Source: Guadua angustifolia (lineage: Eukaryota; Streptophyta; Magnoliopsida; Poales; Poaceae). Taken from it: DNA of 64,000 nucleotides. Position numbers and translations under genes: made by a program. Positions 44,849 through 55,402 of the stretch are shown here, piece after piece (position 1 is the first letter of the stretch; every line of letters starts with the position of its first letter). The notes beneath the pieces are model-generated. The model was not told the DNA's origin and ran no database searches. It saw only the letters and a program-made list of their open reading frames with translations. The stretch spans positions 47,263,854-47,327,853 of the forward strand of contig CM070520.1 of NCBI GenBank assembly GCA_036346375.1. Direction: 5' to 3'.

Positions 44849-46176
44849 GTAAATAATGAAATCACATTAATTAGTTGCCGGTAATTACATTTATCTGTTG
44901 AGGTGGTGTTTGTGAAGGTTACAGTTGTACTTTTGCTCATGCATGCTCATACACAATTTTGTTCTCTGAAGCTCAATTTGGAAATTAGGAAGTGATATTG
45001 CTTAGTGATACAGTGCTACCCTTTTAACTTTGGCAATGCAGTGAAAGTGATAATTTCCTTTCATTGAAGAACACACGTTCCTTTTCTTTGGTTCTTTCTT
45101 CAAGTACATATTTTCTAATCACTGTTGCTTGTCCTTGCATTCTTCTTTGCCTGTAGGACGTCGTAGCACTGGTTGTTTTCTTTACTCGTCACCACTACCA
45201 AGTTTTTGAAAACACTCATGCATGTCGCTTGATGATGCAACATAACCAATACTGAAATACGCGCGTATGCTGTTGTATCAAGTTGCCAAAATCTGAATTT
45301 TACTGCAATATGCTCATTTCGGCAGGGTAACAAATTTAACAGCCTTGTTTCGGCACTAGGGGCACCATTTCTTCAAAGAGAAGTAAAAAATTGGAACAGC
45401 CAATAACTGAATTTATTTCTGCAGTCTACCTGATCTGCAGTTCGGCTTCGAACTTAGAGGGTGTGGAGTTGGTATACCATCCCAACCAAATGTGAAATAG
45501 GTGCCTCTGTAGGTTGATGTACTATTTGAACTCCATGTGTTTGATTATGTACTATTTGAATTCTTTGTTGGATTATGTATATTTGTTAAACTATATGGTA
45601 TTATCTATTGTATTATGTTATGTCTTAGTGTGATAGTTGGATTGTTTTCATCATATATTTTGATCTTAGGTATTTCGTGCACTACCCGATGAAATACCCG
45701 TTGTCTGTATTATACCCGTCCGCACACTACTCGGAACTCGATTTCTACCCGTTCGTAGAAAATGCTACCCGTTACCCGTGCCCTACCTGATTTTTACTAC
45801 CCGTACCCGAAGAAAGAATAATAGGATAGGATATGGAATGACCTACTACCCGCTACTCGCCCGTTTACCCCGGGGCCGGCGCTGCAACCTCATGCATGTG
45901 ACTACTTCTCACTAGCATGTTGTGTTGTGCCATGTCGACTTCATTCATTTGCATGAGATTAGTAATACCTACCGAGTATAGACGCCGTTGCAGCGCGCGG
46001 GGGGCGCTGCTCCCAGGTGCGAGGCGCGGCTCCCCCTGGCGACGGTAGGGTCCACGGCTTCAGCGCCTGGGCTGCGCGACATCGCATGGCAGGAGGGCTA
46101 GTTTTGCGTTTCCTGTCCGACCGGCGCTACTTCCGCATAAACGACTTCAAAAGCTGCCAAAACGGTAAAAAAATTC

Positions 46177-47011
46177 GCATCTGCACGGGGGCGACACTGA
46201 AGGTAACCTCAAAATATCGTTTTCGTTTAAGAATTTCCTGGGATTTGATCTGGACTCTCGTTAGCTAAGGCTTAAATATGTCTGTGTTAACGAGATGCGT
46301 CCCTTTGGAAAAAGAAAAAAAAAAAGAAGTATGCTACCCAATCATTATTAATTTGTTCAAAGACAACTAGGGTAAATGCCCGTAAGTACAAACGTGTGGC
46401 TAGTTTTGAATTGTATTTGATGTATAAGTCTAATGCCTATAATTAAAGATATACTTATATTTTTGTACAAATGTAACCGATGCGATATCTATACCTTATT
46501 AATATATATTGTTATAACCTAATCCTACCAAATGAGCAACATAGATATTTTAGTTAATTTGTCTCTCGATTAATCAGAGAATTTCTAGAATTTTCTATTT
46601 TTCAGACTAATGCTGGAGATTTTTCCCTATTTTGGCATTTTTTATTCTTTTTCTAAAAATACCATCTCGAAAACTAATTGCAAAAATGGCTCTTTTCTTA
46701 GCACCAGCATGAACAACGCCGAGGGTTAACATCAAAAGAGATGGCATTGAGAAAACGGGCCACGCTGGCTGAGGCGAAGCATAGCTGAGATGACGTGTGT
46801 TTGACGTATATCCGACTTTATTGAGTTTGAGCGTGGTACGAATTCGTTTTCTACTCTTAACTCGGAACTACATGAGGTCCTTTATATAATTTTTAAAATA
46901 TATACCTATAATTCATAGAATAGAGCGAGGCTAGAAGAAGAAAAAAGAAAGTCTCATTATAAACATCCCTTATATAATGATATAACCTTCATCTGTCAAT
47001 GGTTTTTGATG
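46177..47011. repeat. Segmental duplicate, copy 2
   Basis: Aligns base for base with 38755-39600, with scattered substitutions (for example GGGGGCGACACTGA, TCTGGACTCTCGTTAGCTAAG and GAACAACGCCGAGGGTTAAC in both). It continues at 48084-48120 after a 1.07-kb insertion. No LRR kinase follows this copy. Confidence 0.88.
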
Positions 47012-48083
47012 TGATTTTGGGTCCCGATCTTTCAATGAGAGTGATAACTTCAATTTGGAGGAACTGACTTTCATGATCCGACTACAACGTCTGACGATTT
47101 ATGTGCCTTAGCAATCGCTAAACCAACTCAGAGTGTTATTGATCTTCTGCTTGCACGATCAACTTTGAACACAAGGTTCAATTCTTGCAAGCAACAGAAA
47201 AACAAGCAAGAACAACGGTAAAATCAATCTGAATTGCGAATATGAATTGAAGTGTTCAATCTGAAAACTAGAGATAGGTGGGGTTCCGTAGATAGTAATT
47301 TGGGCGGTTTAGCCAACACGCGCGATTACAATATAAAATAGCAAAGCTAACTTTCAATCTAACAAAATCCAAACCCTAATAGAGGCGGCAGCTGCATTTA
47401 TAAGGGAGAAGTGGGGAAAACTCGGACCAAATAGAGTGAGGCCAATTACAACTCAAATTACATGGCCTAAGGCCCATATCAACTCGGACTGGAAAAGTGA
47501 TGTGTAGTTTTTGGTAGTTTTCGGACGTATCCGAAGGAGTTTTGAGATGAGGCCAGATCCATTGGAAAGTAGACTCCGAGATCTTTCAAACGTGTACTCA
47601 TGGTCCTCCAGAAACCTCTGAAATCAAAAGTTATGGCCTTTTAAAGTCAGCGCTATTGGTGAGGCCGAACTGGACTCGAACTTGAACTTCTCTTCCCAAT
47701 CCGACTTGAACTTGTTCTTTGGCCCAATTTTGGTCCACAAGGGTCCTTCTCCATGGTTCCTAAGTACAATCAAATTATTACAAGTATTAAATAGCATCCC
47801 ATTCATATTACTACTAATGGGGAGGCTTAGGAACGCATTCACCTGATGATTAAGTTGTCGTGCGCGAGCTCGAGTAATCGGTCCTTGTATAACAGCAGCG
47901 GATTCAAATTGATGTGTAGATGTGGCTGTATCCATGGAAGTGATGTCCTCATCATTCTCCCCTTCTTGCATTTGAGTCGTCCTCGACTCAAGCTCACCTT
48001 TTAGCACGTCTTCAGCACAAAACATTCTCATATAGGTTATGCATTTATTTAAATAAAATAGTAGCTTTGCATCTTTATATATT
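47012..48083 (-). mobile_element. Gypsy-type retrotransposon 3' fragment inserted in duplicate copy 2
   Basis: Absent from duplicate copy 1, so an insertion by comparison. On the minus strand it contains the C-terminus of a pol-type ORF followed by about 0.6 kb of LTR-like DNA ending AATCACATCA. Six bases (CTTCCC) of copy 1 are not represented at the junction, and no target duplication was found. Probably a truncated integration. Confidence 0.6.
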
Positions 48084-48100
48084 TTAAAACGGTTTTCCAT
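47624..48100 (-). pseudogene. C-terminal piece of a gypsy polyprotein
   Basis: The 158-aa frame contains GPITRARARQLNHQVN, the common tail motif of plant Ty3/gypsy polyproteins, preceded by an acidic segment. Upstream integrase and reverse-transcriptase domains are missing. The first residues are encoded by duplicate DNA rather than the element, so the ATG is fortuitous. Confidence 0.55.
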
Positions 48101-48186
48101 ACAAAATTCGTGTATTTCATTCTTATTTTTCTACGCATTATTTACAACAAGTGTTATTGGAGCTTACGTTCAAAACCAAGGCGCTG

Positions 48187-50470
48187 TGTAACATCTCCAA
48201 ATTTGCACAAAATATTTTATTACTTGTTTATAATTTTCTGATATTTTTGTTGATTTTTTTTGGAATTTATAAAACTATTTTTCTATTTTCAGTTTTATGA
48301 AAAGATTACTGTAGCAAAATTACAAATCACGAATTTTTGAAAATTTTAAAGTATGTTCAAAATGTCTCAATTTATTTTTGAGAATTTGTCCATAATTTTT
48401 TAACCCTATTTGCAATTGTTTCAAAACCTTTTATTTTCAACATTAATTAAATTCAAAAATAAATACTAAACTGGACTCACATGTCATGTCATTTTCATTC
48501 TCCAGTAGCTGCAGCAAGCATGCACGGTTCTTCTCTTTTGCCTCCATGGTCAACTTTTGGAGCTCTCATCTAACACGTTTTTGCTTTCGAATTCATGTCC
48601 AACATGTGTGCCACCTTATTCTCAGCTAATCTCCGTGATTCTTTCGTTCTAATCCCCGCTCTTTTTGGGGAGAAATTCGAGTTTTTTTCAGTGTAGACTG
48701 CTCCTAAAATATGTCTGTATCTATCTCTACGAGCCACATCGAGTCTATTTAAGATGAGCACTAGGATCCCCTTTTATTTCTTAACCTATTCATGTGCTCG
48801 TTCCAACCTCTTGTGCCTCCGTTTGGCTAGAACACCATGAGACCCGTAGCACGAACCGAACATTGGCCAACATGCCCTTGCAAGCTTCCCGAAGCTCTCT
48901 AGAGTGTCTCTTCTAAAACCATTCACGTCACATCGTGCCACCAAATGTTGCAAAGGTAACCCTCAATTAATTTCAAGTTTAGTGTACCGTGGATGTGCAT
49001 CATGCCACTAGCCATGCTCATTCGTCGTCATTGTGCTCTCCGTTGAGATTGTAGTGTCGCGAGCTTTTCCTTGCTTCCCTCATTTTGGCTAAAACCCTTG
49101 CCTTAGTCTTGTCTTGGCCTTGCCCTACAAGCTTGCTTGTGTGCTTCAGGCTTCAGCGCGTCTGTGCTTCGGTGCTACAGTTATGAGCGTGAACAGTACA
49201 GAAAGCTACAATAACCGGTAGGAAGAGAGTATCAGTCAAGAAAAAATAAAGAAAATTGTTTTTTTAAAAAAATTAAGGTTCACATTGCTGATATTTCACA
49301 TTGACTTAGATTTTTTATTTTTCTTTAGGAAAGTAATTTTAGAATTCAAAATTCCTTTCTTTATTGTTTATGTGATTTAAACATTTTAAAATTGCGTTCT
49401 CCTTTATACGAACTCCAATTGAGATGATTCAAATTTTTAAATTTTTCTAAAATTAAGCTCTACATTCCAAATCTATTTATTTTTAATTTGGAGTTTGTTT
49501 GAGTCTCTGTTTATTAATTGTTTGTATTGATTGCTATCTTTTTCAGTAGACGCTAATTCCGAGGGAGCAAACGGAGAATTGCAAGCTCAAGACTCAGCTG
49601 TAGATCAACAAGGCAATTCATAACCTTTGATCATATTGAACCTATGTTTGCAAAAGTAATTAATTTTATACAATCGCATGCTATTTGTGTATCATTAATT
49701 AATTGATGGGAATAGCTATATACCTAATTGACACTATACAACCTTGATTATTGGAATATCATGTATCCATTGTTAACCCTAGGTTGGGACATTATTAGTT
49801 GGACATAATCATATTACCAACATTGGTTTATTGTAGCTATGCTTAGACATGCTTAGTTGCAAGATGGGATTCATGTCACATGTTGAATAATGTTAATCTT
49901 GATTTAATAAGATATTGAATTGTGGCAGGTAGCCACTGTTGTAAAATTTGTTGTACCATGGCAAGGTGTGCCATTAGTCTTGGTTATACAAAATAGTTTT
50001 TCCTCGAGCAAATGGTTGTGCAGTAAACTGGGTGCCGCTAGCTCATTTGGGATGTGGATGTCTTGTCTGAGATAACTTAAGTACTTAATCTTGTGCGCCA
50101 TTAAACTAGGACTAATCATATAAGTATATGTCTGGTTTGGAATAGACATGACTGATTAATTTGCAATATCTAAATTTCAGTACTACCATTGGTGGTGTGG
50201 GTTTCGGGATGGATAGGTAGATTCACATGGCTCAAGAGAGAGCTCTGAGGGGTGAAATCTTAGTGGGCAGTACCGAATTTAGATAAAGCATTGTAAAAGC
50301 TTTGTTATGATCTCTCTGCCAACACACGAAAGGAAGTGTGTTAATTGTATGGTAACAAGAGATGATCATGCCTTATGGTAAAGCAGTACAACCTTCGTAG
50401 AGTGTAAAACTAGGTTATGGACATGCTTTGGAATTTCATATAAGGTATAAGTTGTTTCACAAAATGTTGA
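48187..50470 (+). mobile_element. Probable solo or truncated gypsy LTR
   Basis: Starts TGTAACATCTCCAAATTTGC, a common start for grass chromovirus LTRs, and continues about 2.3 kb without coding sequence. The right end (near GTTGTTTCACA at about 50460) is a guess and no target duplication was paired. Confidence 0.4.
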
Positions 50471-50481
50471 AAGGTGTAATT

Positions 50482-51056
50482 GTTGGGATGTGAATAGGGA
50501 GTTTGATAAGAATTAAAACCCTATTTTCCATTTAGGCCCTTTATAATAATTCGTGACCATGTGTTAATAAAATGGGCCGCAAAACCTAAGGCCCATAATA
50601 TATTAAACAAAACCCATCCTCATTCGAACGGTTAGATCTCCGACCAGTTCAGTTAAAAATGGTCAAACTTAGCTTCACACTGGTCGTCGCCGACCAGTGA
50701 TATGGCCACCCTGACCAACAAACTGGTTGGAGCAAGTGGTTTTTCCTGCACAGAACTCCATGTGAACAGTTACATAACAGAAACACATAACCACCTAGAA
50801 GTTATCACCATAAAAGGTGCCCTTTGGTGAGAAGACTCCGTTTAGCGGGAGGGCGTCTCCAAGGATTCAACTGCCGCCTCTTCATTAAGGATAAATAGGG
50901 GGCCATTCCACACTGTAGGGGATCATTTGCAATCTCGCATTCTGATATCAAATGTCACTTGTAATTTGTGATTTGCCCTTTGCAATCACGTAGGTCATCT
51001 TGTACTTAGAACATTCTGTCGAAGCCGCTTGGCTTATAAAGAAGCATTCCCATTGT
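50482..51056 (+). mobile_element. LTR-like segment with TATA box, cut by a hAT insertion
   Basis: Begins TGTTGGGATGTGAATAGG. ATAAATAGGG near 50890 looks like a TATA box with a leader after it. The segment ends abruptly at the hAT terminus at 51057. LTR identity is inferred from these signals only. Confidence 0.4.
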
Positions 51057-53803
51057 TAGGCCTGGGCATTCGGTTTTTTCGGTTTGGTTTATTCGGTTTT
51101 TGGAAAATTCGGTTTTTTAGATTCGTAAACCGAACCGAAACCGAATAACCAAAAAAACCAAACCGAATAAACCGAATTAATTTGGTTCAATTTTTTTGGT
51201 TATTCAGTTAACCGAATTTCTAAACAGCAGACAGCAATCAATATTCAATACTGATCAGTCTGATCTTAGCAAAGTGCATGCAATACAAAATGTCCAAGCG
51301 TGACTAATGACAAGCAACTAAAATACATTGTCCAGTATAGCACATCACACGTCAATACTAATTAGCACATCACAAATCAATACTAATTAGTAGATTAAGA
51401 GCTTCCAAAGTTCAAAGCATGTAGAAGAAGGCATGAAGCATCAAGCACCGAACTCATCGGGCCAACACTCCTCCAATGGTCCAACCAAAGAAGAAAGAGC
51501 AAGACTGACCAATCACCAACACGCCCAGGCCCCAAGCTTGCTCCAGGTTCACTGCACTACCACCTTGTCATGCTCACACCTAGAAACACAAGAGAAATCC
51601 AGAAAAACACAAAATCAATGCATAATTAGGCTCGCATGATTAAACCAATGCTCATCTAATCTCATATGTGAAACTCAAGCTGGGAATAAAAATATCATAT
51701 TCAGGAATGGCACGAAACTAAAGGCACAGGCTACTCCATTGCAATTGTTATGCCAGTGAAGTAGGTGACACCAAAAACCAGTGAAAAGGTCTTGGGCCAA
51801 ACAAAGGCTACCAACATGCATTCTGAAGTGATCCAAATTCCAACTAATGCTTAGGTTTCAGACAACCAAAAATTTCAGACTGAACCAAGTTGGCTACTCA
51901 GTTTCCAGAATAGCCTACAAGAACAATGTGATTTGGTTCTCTGAAAACTTGATAGTTATGCTCATGTAAGTACATTTGTGAACCGAACAATATTCTAGTT
52001 TCTTCTTTGGCTTTGACAAAATCAAATTAATAATATTGGGCATTGCCTTCCTGGCTGGTAGAGCAACCGTCCACCTTTATAATAAACAGATCACTACAAA
52101 CCGGAAGAATACTAAGCAAAGAGGTTGCAGCACATACCACCAATCGAACAAACCGAACCGGTCAAATCGGTTTGACCGGTTTTTCGGTTTTCGGTACGGT
52201 TTCTTGAAAAATGAGGTTTCGGTGATACGGTTTTTGCGGTAAAAAACCGAAGAGAAACCGAAACTGAGCCGCTCCTAAAAATCCCCCCAATCCATGACTA
52301 CCCCATTGAATCGACCGCTCCAGCCTCCAGGCCATTCCAGCATTTCCACCAAAAAATTGCAACCCTACTGGAGAGTGGAGGGCTCGAGGCCGGGGCCGGC
52401 GGCTTCGGTCGGTGCTTCCGCTCCGGCCGACGGCCACCTCCCCGCTGGCCGCGGCCCGGGCCCCGCTCGCCGCGCTTGGGAAGGATGGCGGGGAGGGCGG
52501 CGGTGGCGACGTCGATGCTTCGGAGCGCGCCAAGCTCCGCGTCGGGCTCCACTCGGCGATCATGTCCGAGAAGCCCAACGTGAGGTGGAACGACATCGCC
52601 CGGGCTCAACGGCGCCAAGCAGGCGCTGCAGGAGGCCGTCGTGCTCCCCGCCAAGTTCCCGCGGTTCTTCACCGGTGAGGCAGCACTGGAATGCTAAATC
52701 AAGGATGCCATGTGTGTGATTAGGTTACTGATCAACGGTGAAAAATTTATTCTTGCGTGTAAGCGGAGACCGTGGTGGGCGTTTCTTCTGTACGGGGAAG
52801 TCACTTAGCGAAAGCTGTGACGAAAGAATCAAGAACTAAGCAGTCTAAGCTAGTCTTTTGAGTGATGAAATAGTCATGTTTTTTAGTTGTTACAGACGGA
52901 CATGATTCATGTAGTGATGTAGGACTTGATTAGTTGTTTTTATATGGTAATTAGTCTAGAACTCTGGATTCTGAACTCTGAAGTGCCATTTTGCGTTTGC
53001 TTGGATGGAATGGAAAGCATTTGATCATTTTTCATTTCTCTGTGACTCTGTGAGTGAGTCAGGCAGAGGACTGTTCTTTCGGTTTCATTTCTCTGTGAGT
53101 GAGTCCGGCAGACTGCAGAGAGTTGGGGAAAAAAGGGTAGCAGTGATATCCTTCAAGTACTTCAACTGCAGAAACTCATGGCTTCTCAATGTTGCTAAGC
53201 TGAGCCAAACTGAACATTTAGGAGCTGCATTTTTGTTCTGTTATTCTTTTCCTCATTAAGGTATACAGTGACTAGTATGTTTAATTGCATTGTTTCAGTG
53301 CTTAAGCTTCATGGTGAGGGTCTGAGGGACAGATAACATGGGCTTCTGCTATGCAGTTGCAGTAGGCTTTCATCAGGTTAGAAATCGGATTGGCTCATTG
53401 GCTGATCATGCTCCTCCTTGGCAAATGGCTTGGTTTTAGATCTTTTATCAAGCATTAGATAGGTTAAAAGATGGATGGACATGGAGGAAAGGAAAACTCA
53501 CAGTGGTTGAAAGAAAGGAGAGTGCCTTTTCAGTCCAGGCTTTTCCTTGGGTCCTGCTGCTCTGAGTCGATCTTAAGAGTACTGTTCATTTGGTTTCACT
53601 TTGTGAGGGAGGTTAACTACATCTTTAAAAATTCGCGTCAAGTTTGGTAAATATGGTATTTACCGACACCGTACCGATATGCATTAGGATTTACCGATAC
53701 CGAACCGTATTTACAACAAATACCGTATTTACCGAACTAGCAATACCATATTAACCGAATATACCGTACAAACCGAACCGATAAAACCGAATGAACAGTC
53801 CTA
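51057..53803. mobile_element. hAT-type element(s) carrying a VPS4 gene fragment
   Basis: The left terminus TAGGCCTGGGCATTCGGTTT pairs with the inverse of the right terminus, TAGGACTGTTCATTCGGTTT. CGGTTT / AACCG words crowd both ends and also 52140-52276. There an inner terminus (inverse TAGGAGCGGCTCAGTTTCGG) suggests two related elements in tandem or nested. About 50 bp at 52070-52118 (ATAATAAACAGATCACTACA) recurs at 53818-53860, supporting a compound structure. The flanking 8-mers do not match, so exact limits are uncertain. Confidence 0.6.
52528..52836 (+). pseudogene. Captured VPS4/SKD1-type AAA-ATPase fragment with retained intron
   Basis: Bases 52528-52674 encode AKLRVGLHSAIMSEKPNVRW, NDIA and, after a one-base shift, GAKQALQEAVVLPAKFPRFF, the linker and start of the AAA domain of plant VPS4/SKD1 (ESCRT-III disassembly ATPase). 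GTGAGG at 52675 is a plausible 5' splice site. After about 85 bp, KRRPWWAFLLYG continues the same protein, then GKS and HLAKAVTKES. The PPGT part of the Walker A loop is missing. The upstream MIT domain is absent and the rest of the ATPase is not seen. Retention of the intron shows capture from DNA. Non-functional. Confidence 0.8.
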
Positions 53804-53890
53804 CTAAGCAGTCACCTTTTATAATAAACAGATCACTACAAACAAAAGAATACAAACCAGAAGATGGAATCAAATAAAGGGTGTTGAGCA
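53804..53890. other. Short hAT-derived spacer
   Basis: Related to 52070-52130. It joins the compound hAT segment to the transposase remnant. Confidence 0.4.
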
Positions 53891-55402
53891 CTTACTTTAG
53901 CTAGTAGTCTCACTAGGTTTGGTTACAGACTCGGATTTGGACTTTTCCTTGGAAGAATTTTCAACATTTTCTGCAATTATGGTTGAAATGGAATAAAATC
54001 AATAAATAGCCAATTGTAATGAGGAACAAGATAAATATAATTAAAGCAAAAATCAATAAGTATTTTGTTTATTACCTTCCTCAATTTTGGCCAAATCTGC
54101 TGGATCTTCTTCAATATTGGTAGGGAGGGATCGTCGTAATCAATCTTGTGTACAAACTAAGCATTGGACCATGAATGGTGTGAGTGAGCTCCTAAAGTCA
54201 TTAAGGACACGTCCGCCCGTGCTAAAGGCCGACTCAGATACAACTGTTGATATAGGAACCGCTAATACATCACGTGCCAAGTGAGATAATATGGGGAATC
54301 TAAGAGAATTGCACTTCCACCATTGAAGAATATCGAAATTCTCGCTGTCCTCTTCATTATCTTCACTAAGGTATTTGTTAAGTTCAGACTTGCTAGTGCC
54401 AATTCCAGTATTACTCATCCTCATCTTTTCCGCAATTAAAGATTTTATCAACCTAGAGTTCTTTTGCATAGGTTCATGTGAATCACTTGATTGTAGTGCC
54501 TTATCACTTATAGCATATAGTTTTCTATACTCATCAAACAAAGAACGAAAAGAATCATTCACATTATTTCAAACTTCCTTTCCTTCTTCCTCACCAAACA
54601 TCTTCAAGGTAGCTATATTTGTGTAATTAGATAGCTTATATCTTGGATCGAGTGCAATAGTAATAAACATGAGTATGTTCAACTTATCCTTATCTCCCCA
54701 ATACTTGTAGTAATTTTGAAGCATTCTTTGGCCCATTTTCTTACGTATATCATCATTACTATGACACCATTGTTGCAACAAAAGCAAAACATCTCATATC
54801 TCATAAAATAAAATGTTTGATGTTACATGTTGTGTGGCAGAAACACGGAGAGTGAGCTTATAGAAGTGTCCAAGAAACTCAATCATCTTTTTTGCATTCT
54901 CCCAATCTCGCGCCGTAAACTCCAGACCTTTCTCACTACATAATTCTATTGCATTATATGGGTCTTCTTCACCATACCTTTCAAATACATCCTCATAAAT
55001 TGATGCAAGATTCAGCATAAAGTATGTCAAGTTCCATCTAGTACAAACATCTAGTGATAAGAATGCTTTATTGTCCACCTTGCGATTCAAAGACATTTCT
55101 TAAATCTGGATATTCTAGATGGGGAGTTCTTAATAAATTTAACAGCAGCACGAACACGTTGAATTGAAATTGATAATTCTTTTAGGCCATCAGAAACTAT
55201 CAAATTAATGATATGTGCAGCACACCTCATGTGAATATACTTGCCTTTAGCAATGCTACTGTTAGAATTATTCAAGATCCTTCTCATGTAATTTAGAGCA
55301 CTATCATTAGAGCTAGCATTATCAACCGTTATTGTGAATACTTTTACAATGCACCATTCCACCAAATATTTCTCTAAAGATTTCCCAATATCATCCCCCT
55401 TA
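53891..55402 (-). pseudogene. hAT transposase (zf-BED/RICESLEEPER type), 3' two-thirds
   Basis: Minus-strand frames give, from 55402 downwards: KGDDIGKSLEKYL, TITVDNASSND and HMRCAAHIINLIV (RNase H-like core); KVDNKAFLSLDVCTRWNLTY; MFITIALDPRYKL; and the dimerisation domain (ILQWWKCNSLRFPILSHLA, DVLAVPISTVVSESAFSTGG). A further 3' segment (DPADLAKIEE, 54075-54110) ends near a likely splice junction. A final exon-like stretch is at 53900-53990. Three in-frame TGA stops and one frameshift near 55090 disrupt it. The N-terminal BED zinc finger was separated or lost when LTR DNA entered at 55403. It probably belonged to the autonomous relative of the neighbouring hAT termini. Confidence 0.85.

Larger units (their letters stand above)
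43373..45880. mobile_element. hAT-like element nested within the Mutator-like element
   Basis: The left end TAGGGGTGTAAATGGGTCGG and a right end with ACTCGCCCGTTTACCCC are imperfect inverted termini. Both flanks have the CGGGTA / TACCCG words seen in the 37406 hAT. No convincing 8-bp target duplication was found. The interior has GC-rich exon-like DNA (43620-43930), an AT microsatellite and the captured kinase exon. Confidence 0.55.
43208..46176. mobile_element. Mutator-like element (2.97 kb) with long terminal inverted repeats
   Basis: The ends GAATTTTTACCGCTTTGGCG and, inverted, GAATTTTTTTACCGTTTTGG continue as inverted repeats of about 170 bp (to about 43378 and from about 46000), including TTTTGAAGT, CGGACAG and AAAACTAGCCCTCC. 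The 9-bp direct repeat GCATCTGCA flanks it (43199-43207 and 46177-46185), diagnostic of Mutator-type insertion. The 38735-39640 duplicate gives the matching unoccupied site. No transposase is visible. The interior contains hAT-like termini and a host kinase exon, so it may be a Pack-MULE or a MULE invaded by a gene-carrying hAT. Confidence 0.88.
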
